Shown here piece after piece: positions 8,018 to 15,143 of a stretch of 32,579 nucleotides of DNA. A model generated the notes under the pieces. The model ran no database searches and had not been told where the DNA came from. It saw only the letters and a list, made by a program, of their open reading frames with translations. This DNA is from Alteromonadaceae bacterium (GTDB taxonomy: Bacteria; Pseudomonadota; Gammaproteobacteria; Enterobacterales; Alteromonadaceae): contig WGGB01000241.1 in the NCBI GenBank assembly GCA_015491935.1, positions 1 to 32,579 of the forward strand, read 5' to 3'. A program made the position numbers and the translations under genes. Within the stretch, counting starts at the first letter, position 1. Each line of letters opens with the position of its first letter.

Positions 8018-9289
8018 ATGGACATACAACAAAAACATTCTTACCGTGCTTTAACTATGGCTACGTTAGCGTTTGCTGCTTGTTTTTCTGTGTGGACACT
8101 TTATTCTATTTTAGGCATTGAATATAAAGAACGCTTTGATTTAAGTGCGACAGAGTTTGGTTTGTTGTTAGCGGCACCTATATTTACGGGAGCTATTTTT
8201 AGAATACCGATTGGTTTTTTAGCTGAAAAAATATCATGTCGCAAATTGTTTTTTTGGCAAATGTTATTAACGGCACCACCACTTTTTTATTTACCTTATG
8301 CTCAAAGCTATAGCTCTTTAATATGGTTAGGATTTGCTTTTGGTATTAGTGGCGTATCTTTTACCATAGGCATTCGTTATGTAACTGATTGGTTTGATAG
8401 TAAAAACCAAGGGTTTGCATTAGGTGTTTTTGGAGCAGGTAATGCTGGTGCTGCAATAACCTTAGTGTTTGTTCCTTTTATTATTAAATATTATGGTTGG
8501 CAAGCCATTGGTCCTATCTATGGCGCTGGAATGATTATTATAGCGATTTTATTTCGCCTTTTTTCTCCTGAAATTAGCCAATTTTATCAAGAAAAGAAAA
8601 AGCGCGATTTTCATTATTATGCTGCTCCATTGAAAGACTTAAAAGTATGGCGTTTTGGTCTTTATTATTATTTTGTTTTTGGTAGTTTTTTAGCGCTTAT
8701 TTTATGGTTGCCACATTATTATGTTGCGGCTTATAAATTGTCATTAACACAAGCCATGGCACTAACGTTATTGTTTGTTGCAAGTTCGAGTATGGTGCGA
8801 GCTGTTGGCGGTTGGTTTGCTGATGCCTATGGTGCTAGAACGGTTAACTGGACTGCTTTTTGGATTTGTATGGTTTGTTTGTTTTTTTTAAGCTATCCAC
8901 CCACAACGATGACTATTCATGGTGTAAATAAAGATGTAAATGTTTTTTTTGAAGTGAATATTTGGTTATTTACCTTGCTTATTTTTATTATTGGTATTGC
9001 GCAAGGTTTTGGGCGCGCAAGTGTGTATAAAACAATTTATGATTATTATCCTAATCATATGGGGAGTGTTGGTGGTTTAGTAGCGGCACTTGGCGCTTTA
9101 GGGGGCTGTACTTTGCCCATTATGTTTGGTGTTGCTGTTGATTTTATTGGCGTTTATAGTGCTTGCTTCATGCTACTTTATGGAGTGTTAGCTACGTGTA
9201 TGGTAGCTATGTATATGGCAGTGAGGGCAGAGCGTTATAAGAAATTATTGAATGACTCTATTGAAAATAATTTTTTAGAGCAAGATTAA
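8018..9289 (+). CDS. NNP-family MFS transporter (NarK-like), second carrier
   Basis: A 423-residue, roughly 12-helix carrier. The reading frame stays open to 7886, but the extra 44 residues would cover the promoter/FNR region and look unlike a carrier N-terminus. I therefore start at the ATG 8018-8020, with a weak TTAGG Shine-Dalgarno just upstream. The protein then begins MDIQQKHSYR, immediately before helix 1. Signatures are FRIPIGFL with arginine R62, GAGNAGA (about 139-145), and IAQGFGRASVYKTI plus a glycine-rich helix in the second half. These place it in the nitrate/nitrite porter family, but it is shorter and more divergent than the other two carriers, so substrate direction (nitrate import or nitrite export) cannot be assigned. 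The PqqD-like gene follows after a 45-bp gap and is probably cotranscribed. Confidence 0.82.
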   Translation: MDIQQKHSYRALTMATLAFAACFSVWTLYSILGIEYKERFDLSATEFGLLLAAPIFTGAIFRIPIGFLAEKISCRKLFFWQMLLTAPPLFYLPYAQSYSSLIWLGFAFGISGVSFTIGIRYVTDWFDSKNQGFALGVFGAGNAGAAITLVFVPFIIKYYGWQAIGPIYGAGMIIIAILFRLFSPEISQFYQEKKKRDFHYYAAPLKDLKVWRFGLYYYFVFGSFLALILWLPHYYVAAYKLSLTQAMALTLLFVASSSMVRAVGGWFADAYGARTVNWTAFWICMVCLFFLSYPPTTMTIHGVNKDVNVFFEVNIWLFTLLIFIIGIAQGFGRASVYKTIYDYYPNHMGSVGGLVAALGALGGCTLPIMFGVAVDFIGVYSACFMLLYGVLATCMVAMYMAVRAERYKKLLNDSIENNFLEQD

Positions 9290-9334
9290 GTGTGCATTAC
9301 ATTTGTTAGATACAATTAACTTTAGGAAAAACTT

Positions 9335-9730
9335 TTGGAAAATACAAAAAAAACCTTATTAAATATTAATCATTATTTTTATCGTACTGTTGTTTTTACT
9401 CGAGCGGGAAATAAGGTCGCTTTGGCTGATATTGAGCACCCACAACAAACGACTGAATTAGAAGACTGGATGGGCATTGTGATCTCTTTGGCTGATGGTG
9501 AACATACATTAGTAGAGTTAGTTAATTATATGGCAAGCCAGTATCAACAAGTACCTGAAAAATTAGAAGAAACGTTAGAATCTGTAGTAGAGCGTTTAGT
9601 TGAAAGCAAATTATTAAGATTAAGTGAAAATAAAGTGCAGCTACCTTATTATTTAGCCGCACCGATTGAACAACTAGACCTTGAAAAAGCCAAAAAAATG
9701 ATCAAAGAAGATGGCTATACTGTGCATTAA
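9335..9730 (+). CDS. Small PqqD/RRE-like winged-helix protein
   Basis: A 131-residue soluble protein starting at TTG (9335-9337), with AGGA (9324-9327) at good spacing; no ATG is available in frame near the start. The core has the PqqD pattern: a short beta region (about 10-40), an acidic stretch, then ISLADGEHTLVELVNYM (about 50-66) followed by a helix and a terminal LVESKLLRL (about 88-96). This matches the general shape 'aDG..tv.el...l......v.......l...gll'. PqqD-like domains (RiPP recognition elements) bind precursor peptides for radical-SAM or other maturases. None of those, and no obvious precursor, is beside it. It is 45 bp downstream of the NNP transporter, so a role in nitrate transport or sensing is possible but is pure inference. 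The assignment rests on pattern recognition only. Confidence 0.55.
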   Translation: MENTKKTLLNINHYFYRTVVFTRAGNKVALADIEHPQQTTELEDWMGIVISLADGEHTLVELVNYMASQYQQVPEKLEETLESVVERLVESKLLRLSENKVQLPYYLAAPIEQLDLEKAKKMIKEDGYTVH

Positions 9731-9752
9731 CTATTGTTGAGGCAAACTATAG

Positions 9753-9800
9753 TATGAGCGAGAATAGCTGTAGTTTGTCCCGAGTGTAGCGAGGCGCAAC
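9753..9800. repeat. Degenerate REP-like hairpin
   Basis: A GTAG head (9770-9773) is followed by TTTGTCC and an imperfectly pairing GGCGCAA. The loop carries GAGTGTAGCGAGG, nearly the same as the loop of the second hairpin at 5991-6066 read in reverse. CAAACTA (9753-9759) also pairs with TAGTTTG (9771-9777). It sits between the convergent PqqD-like and Hsp70-like genes. Confidence 0.45.
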
Positions 9801-9825
9801 AATAATCATTAATTTGCACTTAATA

Positions 9826-9846
9826 AGCAGAATTAAAACTTCTGCT
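9826..9846. terminator. Possible bidirectional terminator hairpin
   Basis: AGCAGAA (9826-9832) and TTCTGCT (9840-9846) form a perfect 7-bp stem with a 7-nt loop, between convergent genes. Neither side carries a true U tract, so termination is only a suggestion. Confidence 0.35.
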
Positions 9847-9884
9847 ATTAAATACTAATATTACGAATTTTAATATTACGAATT

Positions 9885-11243
9885 CTAGGCAAACATCAGT
9901 TGTGCATAGCGTGCTAGCCCTGCGGTAACACTACCAAAATGGTCACCTACGACTAACTTTATTTGTGGAAATTGTGCTTGTATAAATTGCCCTAGAACAG
10001 GCGATTTTGCAGTGCCACCCGTAACAAAAATCACCTCAGGTTGGCAACCTGCTTGTTCAACACACGTTTTCATGAGTGTAGCAATAGCATTTAATTCTCT
10101 AGAACTTGCATTAAGTAAGGTATTTCGATCAACTTGCGTTGTTAAACCATTATCTAAATAACTTAAATCTATGGTTTGTTCAAATTGCTCTGTCAGTGCT
10201 ATTTTAGCTTGTTCAGCATTATTGACTAATTGATAGCTGAGTTTTTCTTGCTGTACTTTGACTAAGCGTTGAATTTCATGCTTATTATTGGCATCTTTAA
10301 CTAATTCATTTAAGTAACGGGTATTTGCAGTACTATAAAATTCAGTTTGTTCGTTAATATTATTGATCGCGACTGCTTGCCAATAGCTGTTGGTGGGGAT
10401 TGGCTTTCCTGAGGTTAAAAAGCCATTCATACCTAAACTGGGCATAATACCTTTAAGAGTAAGTTGAATATCGAAATCGTTACCACCAATACGCTGACCG
10501 CTATAGGCTAATAAATGTTTTGCTCTGTCAAGTTGTGTTTTATATTGAGGCGACATTAATAACATTGAACAATCGGTGGTACCGCCGCCTATATCAACAA
10601 CAAGTACTCGAGTTTCTTGTTGTAAAGTCGCTTCAAATTCAAGCCCCGCAGCAACAGGTTCATATTGATATTCAATGTCTTTAAAGCCTACTTTTTTCGC
10701 TGCGCTTGTTAGTATAGTAAGTGCTTGACGATTACTTTCTTCACCTTTTAAACCTTGAAAATTAATCGGACGACCGATCACCGTTTTAGTTATTTCGCGT
10801 TGTAAGTTTTGCTCTGTTAGCGTTTTAATATTACTCATCATTGCTGCAACGATATCTTCAAACAAGGCTACTTGTTGGGGTAATAAGTTACTAGCGCCTA
10901 AAAATGATTTAGGGGATTTTATATAATAGCCTTCTTCAGGATCGTCTAAATAATTATTGAGTGCTTGTATGCCAAAAGATAAATCGGTAGATATGCCGTC
11001 TAAACGTAATTCGCGCAGTACGACGTTGCCTTTTTGTAATTGTTGTTGACGTTGTTTTTTAAATGATTGTTGTTGTGTTAAGGGAAGTTTTTGTTGTAAC
11101 CAATTAACAATAACGTCTCTACTAGGTGAGTAAAGGGTCGATGGAATAAATCGACCATGATCGGCTAAATTTAATAGTTGTGGATTATTGTTTTTAATAA
11201 CTGCAACGGCGCAATTAGAGGTGCCGTAGTCAAAACCAATCAT
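9885..11243 (-). CDS. yegD: Hsp70-family chaperone-like ATPase, YegD type
   Basis: 452 residues from the ATG at 11241-11243, which gives MIGFDYGTSNCAVAV and matches both the start and the length of E. coli YegD (450). A TTG-started version 20 codons longer has no Shine-Dalgarno. Actin-fold ATPase motifs are clear: phosphate-1 FDYGTSN (about 4-10), the YegD-specific KSPKSFLGAS and IGRPINFQG, phosphate-2 VVDIGGGTTDC (about 216-226), GGNDFD, and a C-terminal adenosine motif VTGGTAKSP. It lacks the long DnaK substrate-binding and lid region, as YegD does, so classical DnaJ/GrpE cycling is doubtful. Its client is unknown. It is convergent with the PqqD-like gene and divergent from the HDOD gene, so any tie to nitrate metabolism is positional only. 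Confidence 0.9.
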   Translation of the reverse strand: MIGFDYGTSNCAVAVIKNNNPQLLNLADHGRFIPSTLYSPSRDVIVNWLQQKLPLTQQQSFKKQRQQQLQKGNVVLRELRLDGISTDLSFGIQALNNYLDDPEEGYYIKSPKSFLGASNLLPQQVALFEDIVAAMMSNIKTLTEQNLQREITKTVIGRPINFQGLKGEESNRQALTILTSAAKKVGFKDIEYQYEPVAAGLEFEATLQQETRVLVVDIGGGTTDCSMLLMSPQYKTQLDRAKHLLAYSGQRIGGNDFDIQLTLKGIMPSLGMNGFLTSGKPIPTNSYWQAVAINNINEQTEFYSTANTRYLNELVKDANNKHEIQRLVKVQQEKLSYQLVNNAEQAKIALTEQFEQTIDLSYLDNGLTTQVDRNTLLNASSRELNAIATLMKTCVEQAGCQPEVIFVTGGTAKSPVLGQFIQAQFPQIKLVVGDHFGSVTAGLARYAQLMFA

Positions 11244-11404
11244 TTTGTTATTCTCGTCGCAAAAAAGGTCGCGAATATTACTGATTATTTTTATTATTTT
11301 CAAGTTAACTGCTACAGTTAATGATAATAATAAATAAACGGTTTAGTTAATGAATATAAAACATTCGATTTATATTATAAAAAGTAATTAAAAGGAGTTA
11401 ATCA

Positions 11405-12316
11405 ATGACTATAGACACTAGTACTGCATTTTATGATGTAATGTTTGAAGCTACCAAAGATCAACAACCCATGAACTTATTAGAGGAGAAAGCGTTAGAA
11501 CAAGTAAGAACAGTGTTAAATGATCCTCAACGCTTAAGTAAGCATATTCCTACATTACCTGCAATGCTCATTCAATTATTAAAAACATTAAAAAATCCTT
11601 ATTCAGATGTTTTTGATTTTGTTGATATCTTAGAAAAAGATCCCGCGTTTGCTGCAGAAGTTTTACGCGTGGCAAATTCTGCGCGTTATTGTAAGGCAGA
11701 TCAAGAAATACGCTCTTTAAAACGAGCAGTATCTTTACTAGGCCTTTCAGGGCTTTCAAAAATAGCGACCACGTTATTAATGTCCAATGTTATTCCTTGT
11801 AAACCTATTTATTATAAAATGTTTGGTCGTCAAATATGGGTGCATTCAATGCACTGTGCAACTTTGTGTGAATTATTGGCAGGTAGTCATAACGAAGATG
11901 AATTTGATGGTTATTTTTTAGGATTAATTCATGATATTGGTAAAATTGTTATCTTTAATTGCTTGTGTGAAGCACTCGGTATGATAATGATGGATTGCTC
12001 ACCAGGGACTAAGGTATTTAAAAAATTAATGTCTGAAATGTCAGCCGATATTAGTTTTTATATTGCTAAAGAGTGGCAACTGCCACAACTTTATTGTGAT
12101 GCACTAGAAGAGCAAACGGTAACTAAAAAGCCTATTAAATCATTAGCTAAATTACTTTATAAAGCAAATAAGTTAAGTGAGGCTTATTTAATGCAAGTTA
12201 AAGGTATGGTTTCTGATGATGAATTAGATCAACTTTTTACTTTGTTTTCTTTTCATAGCAGCTCATGGCAGCAATTTACTGAGCTGGCTGAAGAAATAGA
12301 AGCATCAATTAATTAG
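11405..12316 (+). CDS. HDOD-domain signalling protein
   Basis: A soluble 303-residue protein preceded by AAGGAG (11392-11397). The HDOD domain spans about residues 38-235: LPAMLIQLLKTL, the DPAFAAEVLRVANSA stretch, a SLKRAVSLLGLSGLSKIA helix, and GLIHDIGKIVIF around 173-184 with the HD pair kept. HDOD proteins are thought to be protein-interaction or signalling platforms and usually lack confirmed hydrolase activity. No second domain is visible; residues 1-37 and 240-303 are helical and unrecognised. It is a single gene with its own leader, ending 9 bp short of the convergent narL. Contact with the NarX-NarL system cannot be judged from sequence. Confidence 0.85.
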   Translation: MTIDTSTAFYDVMFEATKDQQPMNLLEEKALEQVRTVLNDPQRLSKHIPTLPAMLIQLLKTLKNPYSDVFDFVDILEKDPAFAAEVLRVANSARYCKADQEIRSLKRAVSLLGLSGLSKIATTLLMSNVIPCKPIYYKMFGRQIWVHSMHCATLCELLAGSHNEDEFDGYFLGLIHDIGKIVIFNCLCEALGMIMMDCSPGTKVFKKLMSEMSADISFYIAKEWQLPQLYCDALEEQTVTKKPIKSLAKLLYKANKLSEAYLMQVKGMVSDDELDQLFTLFSFHSSSWQQFTELAEEIEASIN

Positions 12317-12325
12317 TTTTAAATA

Positions 12326-12964
12326 TCAATGAGATATTTTATTCTCTATTGCCCATAATGCTGCTTCAACTCGTGATTTTAGGCCTAATTTTTTTAATAG
12401 GTTTTTTACGTGTACTTTTACGGTTGCTTCGGTAATGCCGAGTTTATTGGCGATATCTTTATTGCTTTTGCCGTTAGCAATAAGTTTTAAGTTTTCTAAT
12501 TCACGTTGCGTTAAACTCTCTAATAATGAATTTTTTTGTGGATTAGAACGCAAAGAGCGCACTAATATTTGTGTTAAAGGTTCACTTATTACAAATTCTC
12601 CTTTAAGGGCAATATTAATTTTTGTAATTAATTCTTCTGGTTCGCTGTCTTTGAGTAAATAGCCATCAGCATTAAATTTAAGTGCTTGTAGTACATCAGC
12701 TTCGTTATCTGAAACACTAAAAATAACAATTTTGCTTTTTACCTCTGCCCGTTTAAGTGCGCTTAGGGTGTCTATACCACTTAATCCTTTCATGTTCAAA
12801 TCAAGTAAAATTAAATCAACTGGATTTTTTATTGCCAATGCAATTGCTTCTTCACCAGAGCTTGCTTCTGCACTCACCTCTAAATTATCTTCAAGTGAAA
12901 TTAATTGAGCAACACCTTTACGTAACATGGGATGATCGTCAACGAGTAATATTTTAGCAGTCAT
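12326..12964 (-). CDS. narL: Nitrate/nitrite response regulator NarL
   Basis: A 212-residue NarL/FixJ-type regulator. The receiver domain (about 1-120) has the acidic pocket D9-D10, phospho-acceptor D55 in LILLDLNMKG, and the conserved lysine in DGYLLKDSEP (near 106). The LuxR-type helix-turn-helix (about 146-205) reads LTQRELENLKLIANGKSNKDIANKLG, then the recognition helix TEATVKVHVKNLLKKL. It is 56 bp downstream of narX on the same strand, a typical narXL operon. The presumed targets are the TACYYMT-like heptamers in the adjacent narX-narK intergenic region. NarP is a close relative; the linkage to narX, narK and narG favours the NarL name. Confidence 0.9.
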   Translation of the reverse strand: MTAKILLVDDHPMLRKGVAQLISLEDNLEVSAEASSGEEAIALAIKNPVDLILLDLNMKGLSGIDTLSALKRAEVKSKIVIFSVSDNEADVLQALKFNADGYLLKDSEPEELITKINIALKGEFVISEPLTQILVRSLRSNPQKNSLLESLTQRELENLKLIANGKSNKDIANKLGITEATVKVHVKNLLKKLGLKSRVEAALWAIENKISH

Positions 12965-13020
12965 TTTATTCTCTTTTTATTCTGTTTTTATTATTGTTTT
13001 AATCGCTATATTAATGGCTT

Positions 13021-14787
13021 TTATCTGTTAAAGCTTAAGCTGATTATTGTGCCATGAGGAGCTAAATTACTAATATTAATTAAGGTATTTAATGATTTTG
13101 CTCGTTCTTCCATGATCCCTAAACCAAAATGACCTGGTTGTGAAAATTCTTTTGGCAATCCGATGCCGTTATCGCTAATGCTTATTTTTACTTTATCACC
13201 ATCTTGATTTATTTCAATATTGGCTAATGTTGCCTTAGCGTGTCTGTGGATATTAGATAAGGCTTCTCTTACTATCTGCAATATATGTATTTCTTGATTG
13301 GCATTTAGATAGTTATCAGGCAATTGGTAACTTAATTTGATAGGATGTTGGCATTTTTCTTTAAATTCAGCAATAGTGCCTTGTAATGCACTTTCTAAGG
13401 AAGGATCGTCTAATTTTAATCTAAAGGTTGTGAGTAATTCTCTTAGTTGTAAGTAAGCATTATTTAAGCCTTGTTTTATGTCTTCAATGGTTTCATCAAT
13501 TTGTTCGGCAGCTACTTTTTTGTGCATTTTTCGGGTGAGTAAACTCATTTGAACTTTTAGGTATGAAAGTGATTGTGCCAATGAATCGTGTAACTCTCGT
13601 GCGATAACGGCACGTTCTTCTACAATTAATAATCGGTTTTCACTGTTTCGTTTTTGATCTAATTCAATTGCTGTCGCAATAATATCGGCTATGGCTTGTA
13701 GTATTTGTTGTTGCCACGGGGCTACTTTTTCATTTTTAGGGAATTGCCAAATTAAATAACCAAAAAGTAAGGTCTGTTTTTCTAAAGGAAATTTTAGATG
13801 GTTAAAACAAATATGATCTATGGTGTCAAAAGGGCTAACAATGTCAATAACTAAGTGATTATGCTGATGTTTATTTAGTTTTATACTGACACGACCAAAA
13901 CCTAAAACTTGTTCTAATTCTTTAATTATTTTCGGGTCAATTTGTTGGTTTTCTTTAGCTGATATATGGTGTGAATCATAACTGGTTAGCTGTTTTGCTG
14001 CATGATAAAGCATTTCTAACGATTGATTTGACTGGGTTAGTTGCTGAGTTTTTTGTGCTACTCGTTGTTCAAAATCTTGGTAGGTGCTTTTTAGTTCACT
14101 CGCCATTTGATTAATGGCACGTGATAATACGCCTAATTCGTCATCTCCTTGATATTGAGCTTTAAGCTCAAAGTTTCCTTTTCCCGTTTCATTCGCTACC
14201 TTAACTAGTTGTTTTAACGGTATTATAACTGATTTATTTAATTTTATTAATACGATAGTTGATATGATCAAGACTAAGAGTAAGCTTATACCTTGAATTA
14301 ATCTTAATATGCTGAGTTTTTTTTCTGACTCAATTTGTAGTAGTGTAACTAACTTATCAATTACATCGACAAAACGATCAAATTTAGCAAAAATTTGTTT
14401 GTTTTTTTGTGGCGAATAAGGAATATCTTTTTGTTGCTTTATTTTTTTCCAAGCATTGATTAAATCTTGATATTGTTGTGCTATTTCTTCATTACTGCCT
14501 GAGCTTAATAACCCACCAGCCAATAAGTTTTTTAAATGCTGATCAAAATTTTTAATTTCTTTGTCAAGTAACTGCTTATCAGTATTTTGAATCATATAAG
14601 CTCTAGATATACGTATAGCTTGCATTCTTAATGCACCCGCACTATTAATTTTAGCGGCATCACCACTAAGACTTTCAGTGACTAGCATAGAAGAAATCAT
14701 GCTGATAATACCCAACGTGATTATAAGCGTAATAATTTGCCCAACACGGGCAACTAAAGAGGTACTTGACGAGGTTTCGTTAAACAA
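13021..14787 (-). CDS. narX: Nitrate/nitrite sensor histidine kinase NarX
   Basis: 588 residues. The only upstream start consistent with a full first membrane helix is TTG at 14785-14787; a stop lies seven codons further up, and the first ATG would cut helix 1. No clear Shine-Dalgarno is seen, so the start is uncertain. Layout: helix 1 (about 15-35); a periplasmic helical domain with a P-box-like INSAGALRMQAIRISRAYM (about 42-60), the ligand-binding motif of NarX/NarQ; helix 2 (about 165-185); HAMP (about 186-238); coiled coil; a GAF-like linker (about 265-385); the HisKA_3 box RELHDSLAQ with H400; and an HATPase domain with REALSNIHRHA and DNGIGL. The Cys cluster of E. coli NarX is not evident, so NarQ-like naming is possible. 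Upstream of narL in one operon. Confidence 0.88.
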   Translation of the reverse strand: MFNETSSSTSLVARVGQIITLIITLGIISMISSMLVTESLSGDAAKINSAGALRMQAIRISRAYMIQNTDKQLLDKEIKNFDQHLKNLLAGGLLSSGSNEEIAQQYQDLINAWKKIKQQKDIPYSPQKNKQIFAKFDRFVDVIDKLVTLLQIESEKKLSILRLIQGISLLLVLIISTIVLIKLNKSVIIPLKQLVKVANETGKGNFELKAQYQGDDELGVLSRAINQMASELKSTYQDFEQRVAQKTQQLTQSNQSLEMLYHAAKQLTSYDSHHISAKENQQIDPKIIKELEQVLGFGRVSIKLNKHQHNHLVIDIVSPFDTIDHICFNHLKFPLEKQTLLFGYLIWQFPKNEKVAPWQQQILQAIADIIATAIELDQKRNSENRLLIVEERAVIARELHDSLAQSLSYLKVQMSLLTRKMHKKVAAEQIDETIEDIKQGLNNAYLQLRELLTTFRLKLDDPSLESALQGTIAEFKEKCQHPIKLSYQLPDNYLNANQEIHILQIVREALSNIHRHAKATLANIEINQDGDKVKISISDNGIGLPKEFSQPGHFGLGIMEERAKSLNTLINISNLAPHGTIISLSFNR

Positions 14788-14960
14788 AGTGCTATCGCTA
14801 TATTAGTTATTAGTGTCATTAATAATGAGTAGCATACTGAAAATATGGTTGTTGTGATAGTTCTACTACTAAATAGTTGTTAATACTTATTCTGACTTTG
14901 ATACTTTTTAATTTTTTTTGTTTTTTCAATCAAATCATATTATTACATTGCTAGTGTCAC

Positions 14961-14976
14961 TACTACTTAAGTGGTA
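14961..14976. promoter_or_regulatory. 7-2-7 NarL-type inverted heptamers
   Basis: TACTACT, TA, AGTGGTA: two inverted heptamers (TACTACT and TACCACT) with the 2-bp spacing that NarL prefers. Each departs from TACYYMT only at position 5. The centre is at about -93.5 from the predicted narK start, close to the NarL position in E. coli narK. Another TACTACT lies at 14864-14870, nearer narX. Confidence 0.55.
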
Positions 14977-15013
14977 GTTATCTGTATCTGGAGTATTTTC
15001 TTTTTCTGCCTTT

Positions 15014-15027
15014 TTGATCTGTATCAA
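15014..15027 (+). promoter_or_regulatory. Consensus FNR site of the narK promoter
   Basis: TTGATCTGTATCAA is an exact match to TTGAT-N4-ATCAA. Its centre (15020.5) falls at -41.5 from a start near 15062 that is predicted by the extended -10 element at 15046-15054. That is the class II FNR activation geometry. Confidence 0.85.
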
Positions 15028-15045
15028 TATTGATTTATATCTAAT

Positions 15046-15054
15046 TGCTATTTT
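15046..15054 (+). promoter_or_regulatory. Extended -10 element of the narK promoter
   Basis: TGCTATTTT, a TGn extended -10 with a weak hexamer and no -35, as expected for a promoter that depends on FNR. The predicted transcript starts at about 15061-15062, leaving a leader of about 82 nt before narK. Confidence 0.55.
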
Positions 15055-15143
15055 AGCCTCAGTTAGAAATAAATCTTTGTGAAATAAACGGTTCTTTTAT
15101 GCTAGGAACTAAATTAAAAAATACTGATAAGTTGGAGAAAACA

